Shown piece after piece: positions 5,798 through 9,315 of a stretch of 9,315 bases of DNA. The position numbers and the translations under genes were made by a program. The DNA lies in the NCBI GenBank assembly GCA_947489925.1, contig CANLFK010000082.1, positions 1 to 9,315 of the forward strand, read 5' to 3'. How positions within the stretch are numbered: the stretch's first letter is position 1; every line of letters starts with the position of its first letter. Under the pieces are notes generated by a model that made no database searches, was not told the DNA's origin, and saw only the letters and a list, made by a program, of their open reading frames with translations. The DNA is from Candidatus Caenarcanales bacterium (lineage in GTDB: Bacteria > Cyanobacteriota > Vampirovibrionia > Caenarcaniphilales > Caenarcanaceae).

Positions 5798-8026
5798 ATG
5801 GCATTATCATATTGTCTTCATTCAATAAATCAAGTGTTGGAACAAAATAAAAAAAATCCACATTCACTTTTTGGAATGCATAAAAATACAGAAACACAAA
5901 GTTTAACCGTGCGTATTTTTTGTCCTGAAGCCGAAAGCATTGAATTGGTAAACATTGAAAATCCAGACAAAATTTATAAATTAAATAAAACTAATATTTT
6001 TGAATTATTTGAATTAGAAATAAAAGACGAAGACCAAATTTTTAGCTATAAATTAAATATTACTGATTATCAGGGTAAAACTTATACAAAATACGATCCT
6101 TATTCATTCCTTCCAAGCATTGATTCAAGCGAGTTTTATTATTTTAATGAAGGAACTGAAAATAAACTCTATGAAAAATTAGGCTCTCATTACAAAGAAT
6201 GTATGGGTATTTCGGGTGTTTCTTTTACAGTTTGGGCTCCAGAAGCTGCTAGTGTTAGTTTGATTGCTGACTTTAATAATTGGCATAAAACAGTCCATTG
6301 CATGAGAGCTTTGGGTAGTAGTGGCATTTGGGAAATATTTATACCCGAAGAATTAGCCGAAGGTAGTTTATACAAATTTAGAATTGAAACAAAAGATGGA
6401 AGATTTTTGGACAAAGCAGATCCAATGGCTTTTTATGCTGAATTAAGACCAAATACCAGCTCAAGAACTTGGAAGCGAAATAAATATGAGTGGAATGATC
6501 AAAACTGGCTGACAAAGCGGAAAAACACTAATTGGCATAAAAGCCCAGTTTCGATTTATGAAATTCATTTAGGTTCTTGGAAACGGAAAGCCCACGCAGA
6601 AGAAGATGAAAATGCGGTTTTAAGTTATATCGAATATGCAGACCAATTAATTCCTTATATTCAAAAAATGGGTTTTACGCATGTCGAGTTTATGCCTTTA
6701 ACCGAATTTCCTTTTGATGGTTCTTGGGGTTATCAGGTTTCGGGTTATTATGCTCCAACCGCTCGCTTTGGAAATCCAGATGAATTAAAATACTTAATCG
6801 ATAAATTTCATCAGGCTGGTATTGGTGTTTTGCTTGATTGGGTGCCAGCTCATTTTCCGAAAGATGCTTTTGGTTTGGCCAATTTTGATGGTTCAGCCGT
6901 TTATGAACATGGTAATTCAATTCAAGGCGAGCATCCACAATGGGGAACTTTGATTTTTAATTATGGACGGACGGAAGTACAAAGTTTTTTAAATTCAAAT
7001 GCTTTTTACTGGATTGAGGAATTTCATATTGACGGGTTGCGGGTGGATGCTGTTTCTTCGATGGTGCATTTAAATTATGGAAGAGAAGAGACGGGTGATT
7101 GGATTCCAAATAAATATGGTGGAGTTGAAAACCTTGAAGCAGTGGATTTTTTGCGTAAATTAAATAAAAATATTCATCTTGAATTTCCAGATATTATTAC
7201 CATGGCTGAAGAAGCAACTGATTGGCCTTGTGTTTCTAAGCCGCTTGAATATCATGATTTGGCCTTGGGTTTTGACTTTAAATGGGATATGGGCTGGATG
7301 CACGATACACTGAAGTATATGAAAATTGATCCGCTTTTTAGGAAAGGTAGCCACGATAAAATCACTTTTTCAATGGCTTATTTTTATAATGAAAGTTTTA
7401 TTTTGCCGCTCTCACACGATGAAGTAGTGCATTTAAAAGGCTCAATTATTAATAAAATGAGTGGCGATTATATGTCTCGCTTTCAGCAATTAAAGCTTTT
7501 ATACGCTTATCAATATGCTCATCCTGGCAAAAAATTATTGTTTATGGGTGCCGAAATGGCTCAAGAGTCTGAATGGGCTTATAAAAATAGTTTGGATTGG
7601 TTTAGATTAGACTATAAAGAGCCGCAAGCTATTCAAAAAACTTTAACTGATTTAAATAATTTGTATAAGCAAGAAAAAGCCCTCTCAGACCAAGATTTTG
7701 ATTTAAATGGCTTTCAATGGATTAATCCAAGTGATGCTGATAATAGTGTTTATTCGTTTGTGCGTAAGTCGTCTTCGGGAGAGAATATAATTTGTTTATT
7801 TAATTTTACACCAGTGCCACGTTATAATTATTTAATAGGCTGCCCAACTGATGAGCAATATACCGAAATATTTAATTCTGACTGGGAAATTTATGCTGGT
7901 TCTGGTAAAGTTTTAAATAATAATCCAGCTAATTTAATTGGTAAATGGATTTCGCATGATAATCAACCACATTCAATTTGCGTTAATATTCCAGCTTTCG
8001 GTGCGGTTTTCTTGAGAAATATTTAG
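5798..8026 (+). CDS. glgB: 1,4-alpha-glucan branching enzyme GlgB
   Basis: Cuts an alpha-1,4-glucan chain and rejoins it through an alpha-1,6 bond, making glycogen branches; cytosolic, GH13 family. The 742 residues are full length for the long bacterial form: an N1 domain (about 10-115, PHSLFGMH), a CBM48 domain (about 135-225, FTVWAPEAASVSLIADFNNW), the catalytic barrel (about 250-600) and a C-terminal beta domain ending AFGAVFLRNI. GH13 regions are intact: DWVPAHF (347-353), GLRVDAV with nucleophile Asp417, MAEEATDWP (469-477) with the acid/base Glu, and LPLSHDE with Asp541. ATG start without a ribosome-binding motif. No other glg gene is adjacent, so glycogen synthase and pyrophosphorylase must lie elsewhere. 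Its last ~40 bases recur about 1 kb downstream. Confidence 0.97.
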   Translation: MALSYCLHSINQVLEQNKKNPHSLFGMHKNTETQSLTVRIFCPEAESIELVNIENPDKIYKLNKTNIFELFELEIKDEDQIFSYKLNITDYQGKTYTKYDPYSFLPSIDSSEFYYFNEGTENKLYEKLGSHYKECMGISGVSFTVWAPEAASVSLIADFNNWHKTVHCMRALGSSGIWEIFIPEELAEGSLYKFRIETKDGRFLDKADPMAFYAELRPNTSSRTWKRNKYEWNDQNWLTKRKNTNWHKSPVSIYEIHLGSWKRKAHAEEDENAVLSYIEYADQLIPYIQKMGFTHVEFMPLTEFPFDGSWGYQVSGYYAPTARFGNPDELKYLIDKFHQAGIGVLLDWVPAHFPKDAFGLANFDGSAVYEHGNSIQGEHPQWGTLIFNYGRTEVQSFLNSNAFYWIEEFHIDGLRVDAVSSMVHLNYGREETGDWIPNKYGGVENLEAVDFLRKLNKNIHLEFPDIITMAEEATDWPCVSKPLEYHDLALGFDFKWDMGWMHDTLKYMKIDPLFRKGSHDKITFSMAYFYNESFILPLSHDEVVHLKGSIINKMSGDYMSRFQQLKLLYAYQYAHPGKKLLFMGAEMAQESEWAYKNSLDWFRLDYKEPQAIQKTLTDLNNLYKQEKALSDQDFDLNGFQWINPSDADNSVYSFVRKSSSGENIICLFNFTPVPRYNYLIGCPTDEQYTEIFNSDWEIYAGSGKVLNNNPANLIGKWISHDNQPHSICVNIPAFGAVFLRNI
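7980..8021 (+). repeat. glgB tail, copy A (within the gene)
   Basis: The end of glgB that codes for NIPAFGAVFLRN. It recurs at 8990-9032 with one inserted T and two substitutions; 23 bases (7985-8007) are identical. Copy A is the functional gene end. Confidence 0.85.
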
Positions 8027-8115
8027 AGTTTTAGTTATAACAAAATAAAGTATTGACTGAATTATTGTGTCTTTGTTGCAATTAGATTATCAACAAATTA
8101 AATAAACTTAATATA

Positions 8116-8510
8116 ATGACTTTAAAAAAAACAATAATAATCCCGTAGAGCGTGCTTGGAGTAAAGCCTTACCAGAAATCAGGAATGGAAAAAAGAACCC
8201 TGTTATTATTGTCAGTACTCCCAAAGAAGCAAAAGGAACTTTACCTAAAACCCCATCACCGAAATTTTTAGAAGGAATAATAAAGCCATCGAAAAATATA
8301 ATAAGAAAACTCCCAAATTTCAATAAATCAAATCTAAGAGATCCAAAAGAAGCAATAGAGAGTTCAATCAGGCAACTACCTAAAGGCTGGAAAGATGTTA
8401 AAGAATATCCGAAACTAGAGCCAGCCGAATTTAAAAAAGAGTTACCACCTTTTCCAAAGGTTTCAAAAATATCTTCTGCTGAGATTAAGACCCTTGAATT
8501 AAGTACCTAA
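8116..8510 (+). CDS. Leu-Pro repeat basic protein, read by -1 shift at an A8 run (or frameshifted pseudogene)
   Basis: A lysine- and proline-rich frame is open from 8112 to TAA 8508-8510, but it has no ATG, GTG or TTG near its start. The only ATG (8116) is in another frame and stops after ten codons. That ATG reads MTLKK into a run of eight A (8124-8131); a -1 slip there enters the long frame and gives 131 residues. The product contains five similar units beginning Leu-Pro at 19, 43, 66, 88 and 110, each 22-24 residues and filling the protein to its end. No signal peptide or known domain is seen. A terminator 48 bases downstream supports transcription on this strand. Poly-A slippage, a homopolymer error or a genuine frameshift mutation are all possible. 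I do not recognise a family. The hydrophobic frame on the opposite strand (8108-8323) is probably a shadow of the Lys-rich codons. Confidence 0.5.
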
Positions 8511-8557
8511 ACAAAAGAAATATGGTATTTTATGCCGATGGAATTTAATATTTCATT

Positions 8558-8587
8558 GAGTGAGTGCTTGTCTCATTCTCTTTTTTT
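8558..8587 (+). terminator. rho-independent terminator after the Leu-Pro ORF
   Basis: GAGTGAG (8558-8564) pairs with CTCATTC (8572-8578) through six Watson-Crick pairs and one G-U across a 7-base loop, followed by TCTTTTTTT (8579-8587). It is the only convincing hairpin with a U tract that I found in the window. Confidence 0.6.
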
Positions 8588-8599
8588 ACCACACTTTTA

Positions 8600-8797
8600 A
8601 TGTCTTCTTACTTACCAGCAATGCCAGAGTTACCTCCATCTACCACCGTCGGTTTCCACGGAACTGAAAAAGAGTATCAACCTTCGGGAGAATATTCTGG
8701 TAGCGATAAAATTGGTTTTGCTCGAAATAACTCGATAAGAGAAGGCACAAAGCCACAAGACAAAAGAACTTCTCCACAAATAGGTTTTCGTTTTTAA
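8600..8797 (+). CDS. 65-residue hypothetical protein with three [VI]GF motifs
   Basis: ATG 8600 opens 65 residues starting MSSYLPAMPELPPS and ending QIGFRF. Three motifs, TVGF (16-19), KIGF (37-40) and QIGF (60-63), are spaced 21 and 23 residues, close to the period of the neighbouring Leu-Pro protein. It is polar, without a membrane segment or signal peptide, and ends in an aromatic residue. A GTG at 8564 would add 12 residues, but it overlaps the terminator hairpin. No promoter or ribosome-binding motif is clear. The frame could be the remnant of a longer repeat protein or a chance ORF. Confidence 0.35.
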   Translation: MSSYLPAMPELPPSTTVGFHGTEKEYQPSGEYSGSDKIGFARNNSIREGTKPQDKRTSPQIGFRF

Positions 8798-8816
8798 GGT
8801 AAGATACTCATAAACC

Positions 8817-8892
8817 AATTTCATCTCGTCTGAATCGCAGATTAGCACAGATAACACGGATTTCACAGATATTTTATTTATAGTTTTTCAGC
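8817..8892 (+). repeat. 76-bp dispersed repeat, copy 1
   Basis: Matches 9035-9110 over 76 bases with three substitutions. Its core has a 9-10-base rhythm: AGATTAGCAC, AGATAACAC, GGATTTCAC, AGATATTTT. Strings of this CACAGAT/ACACGGATT type are, from general knowledge, common intergenic repeats in many environmental bacteria; their function is unclear. Confidence 0.85.
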
Positions 8893-8933
8893 CAAAATAA
8901 AGCTCTCAGAAAGCCAAAAAAATAAATCATAAA

Positions 8934-8975
8934 GTATCTGTGTCATCTTTTAATCTGTGTCCATCTGTGATTCAG
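8934..8975 (-). repeat. inverted, diverged relative of the 76-bp repeat core
   Basis: Reads ATCTGTG three times (near 8936, 8953 and 8963) and ends GTGATTCAG. It is the reverse complement of the CTGAATC-CAGAT core of copy 1 at roughly 70 per cent identity by eye. Copy 1 and this element therefore form a long imperfect inverted repeat with a loop of about 60 bases. Confidence 0.6.
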
Positions 8976-8989
8976 AAAGAAAGAAAAAA

Positions 8990-9032
8990 GCGTTTAATAT
9001 TCCAGCTTTCGGTGCGGTATTTTTGAGAAATA
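8990..9032 (+). repeat. glgB tail, copy B (displaced gene-end fragment)
   Basis: Repeats glgB 7980-8021 about 1 kb downstream. Both substitutions are synonymous in the glgB frame (GTT to GTA for Val, TTC to TTT for Phe), so the piece still encodes NIPAFGAVFLRN followed by Asn. It probably comes from another glgB allele or an older duplication. Confidence 0.8.
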
Positions 9033-9034
9033 AT

Positions 9035-9110
9035 AATTTCATTTCATCTGAATCGCAGACTAGCACAGATAACACGGATTTCACAGATATTTTATTTATA
9101 GTTTTTCAGC
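9035..9110 (+). repeat. 76-bp dispersed repeat, copy 2
   Basis: Second copy of 8817-8892, same orientation. The last 44 bases are identical in both. It begins two bases after glgB tail copy B. Confidence 0.85.
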
Positions 9111-9120
9111 TGTTTGAATC

Positions 9121-9147
9121 AGGATTTACAGGATAAGCAGGATTACG
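9121..9147 (+). repeat. three-unit 9-bp tandem repeat
   Basis: AGGATTTAC, AGGATAAGC and AGGATTACG follow each other without gaps, preceded by GAATC. The unit length equals the rhythm inside the 76-bp repeat, but the sequence differs. AGGATT-type strings of this form are also known as widespread intergenic repeats. Confidence 0.6.
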
Positions 9148-9184
9148 CTTGAAAAGTTTTAATCAAGGAAAATAAACTGGGTAT

Positions 9185-9212
9185 TTGGGAAAGAAATTTA
9201 AAATGTTATAGA
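9185..9212 (+). promoter_or_regulatory. weak promoter candidate for the ribbon-helix-helix gene
   Basis: TTGGGA (9185-9190) and TATAGA (9207-9212) are 16 bases apart, each four of six to consensus. Start of transcription would be near 9219, about 22 bases before ATG 9241. Confidence 0.3.
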
Positions 9213-9240
9213 ATATAAGTAAAGAAGTAAAATAAAGAAT

Positions 9241-9315
9241 ATGAGTTTTACCAAGATAAATATTTCAATTCCTTTAGAGATTGATAAGAAATTAACTGAA
9301 TTAATAGAGAAAGGG
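9241..9315 (+). CDS. ribbon-helix-helix (CopG/ParD-like) protein, probable antitoxin, N-terminus only
   Basis: 25 codons from ATG to the window edge, still open. SFTKINISIP is the DNA-reading beta strand typical of ribbon-helix-helix proteins; LEIDKKLTELIEKG is the first helix, after which ParD-type proteins usually continue with a Ser-Arg-Ser/Glu turn. Such proteins bind DNA as dimers and commonly repress their own operon. Many are antitoxins with a toxin gene directly downstream; here that would lie outside the window, so antitoxin is an inference. Position beside repeat DNA fits an accessory module. Confidence 0.6.
   Translation, partial: MSFTKINISIPLEIDKKLTELIEKG

Larger units (their letters stand above)
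8022..8816. other. candidate ~0.8 kb insertion between glgB tail and first 76-bp repeat
   Basis: In the downstream copy, glgB tail and the 76-bp repeat are two bases apart (9032/9035). In the upstream copy the same two elements are separated by this segment, which carries the Leu-Pro ORF, a terminator and the [VI]GF ORF. That fits duplication of a tail-repeat unit with this segment gained in one copy, or loss from the other. No terminal inverted repeats, transposase or target duplication are visible, so the mechanism is unknown. Confidence 0.35.

Noticed and set aside
5661..5897. Upstream extension of the purQ frame
   Set aside because: It overlaps the glgB promoter and start, is Phe/Tyr/Leu-rich, and lies before the family-typical start MRFGIISFPGSN.
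6190..7354. Minus-strand frames at 6190-6414, 6690-6938 and 7160-7354
   Set aside because: They lie inside glgB, which is intact on the other strand, and show no family motif.
8087..8095. TTATCAACA as a DnaA box
   Set aside because: One mismatch to TTATCCACA, single and isolated; expected by chance in AT-rich DNA, and this DnaA probably has altered specificity.
8108..8323. Minus-strand hydrophobic 71-residue frame
   Set aside because: Its Phe/Leu/Ile content follows from the opposite Lys-rich codons; the terminator at 8558 supports the plus strand. Not excluded outright.
8630..8866. Minus-strand 78-residue frame
   Set aside because: Begins inside repeat copy 1 and overlaps the [VI]GF ORF; no recognisable features.
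8817..9147. CRISPR array
   Set aside because: Only two long direct copies, spaced 142 bases apart, with no uniform spacers; internal 9-bp steps lack spacers altogether.

Overview
AT-rich bacterial chromosome segment that carries housekeeping genes and, at its right end, an accessory patch full of repeats. No rRNA, tRNA or CRISPR array was found. The organism cannot be named from sequence alone. Low GC, nearly Shine-Dalgarno-free gene starts, TTG starts, a dnaA not followed by dnaN, and a glycogen-type glgB would suit a non-photosynthetic cyanobacterial relative (Vampirovibrionia/Melainabacteria) or another candidate phylum. That placement is a guess.

Layout: 1-929 (minus) is a long open frame that enters from the left edge. 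Its fold pattern resembles NB-ARC/STAND NTPases, but the Walker A lysine is missing. An 18-codon open frame (951-1007, minus) lies just before it. A 208-base divergent spacer carries the dnaA promoter and short palindromes. Then come dnaA (1153-2811, plus), pyruvate kinase (2827-4344, minus), a 135-residue coiled-coil protein of unknown function with a consensus promoter (4534-4941, plus), purQ (4980-5660, minus) and glgB (5798-8026, plus). Strands alternate from gene to gene, so no operon is visible and each gene seems to have its own promoter. The housekeeping genes cover replication initiation, the last step of glycolysis, purine synthesis and glycogen branching; they do not form one pathway.

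From 8027 the character changes. A basic protein made of five roughly 23-residue Leu-Pro units (8116-8510) can be read from its only ATG if the ribosome or polymerase slips by -1 on a run of eight A. A hairpin terminator follows at 8558-8587. A 65-residue frame with three [VI]GF motifs lies at 8600-8797. The 443 bases between 8797 and 9241 hold no convincing gene. They hold two copies of a 76-bp repeat, an inverted relative of that repeat, a second copy of the last ~40 bp of glgB, and a three-unit 9-bp tandem repeat. The window ends inside the start of a ribbon-helix-helix protein, probably an antitoxin.

Best candidates for something undescribed: the degenerate STAND-like protein divergent from dnaA; the DnaA whose DNA-recognition motif has lost its usual residues and which has a long linker before it; and the ~0.8 kb patch with Leu-Pro and [VI]GF small proteins, bounded by duplicated glgB tail and repeat DNA.
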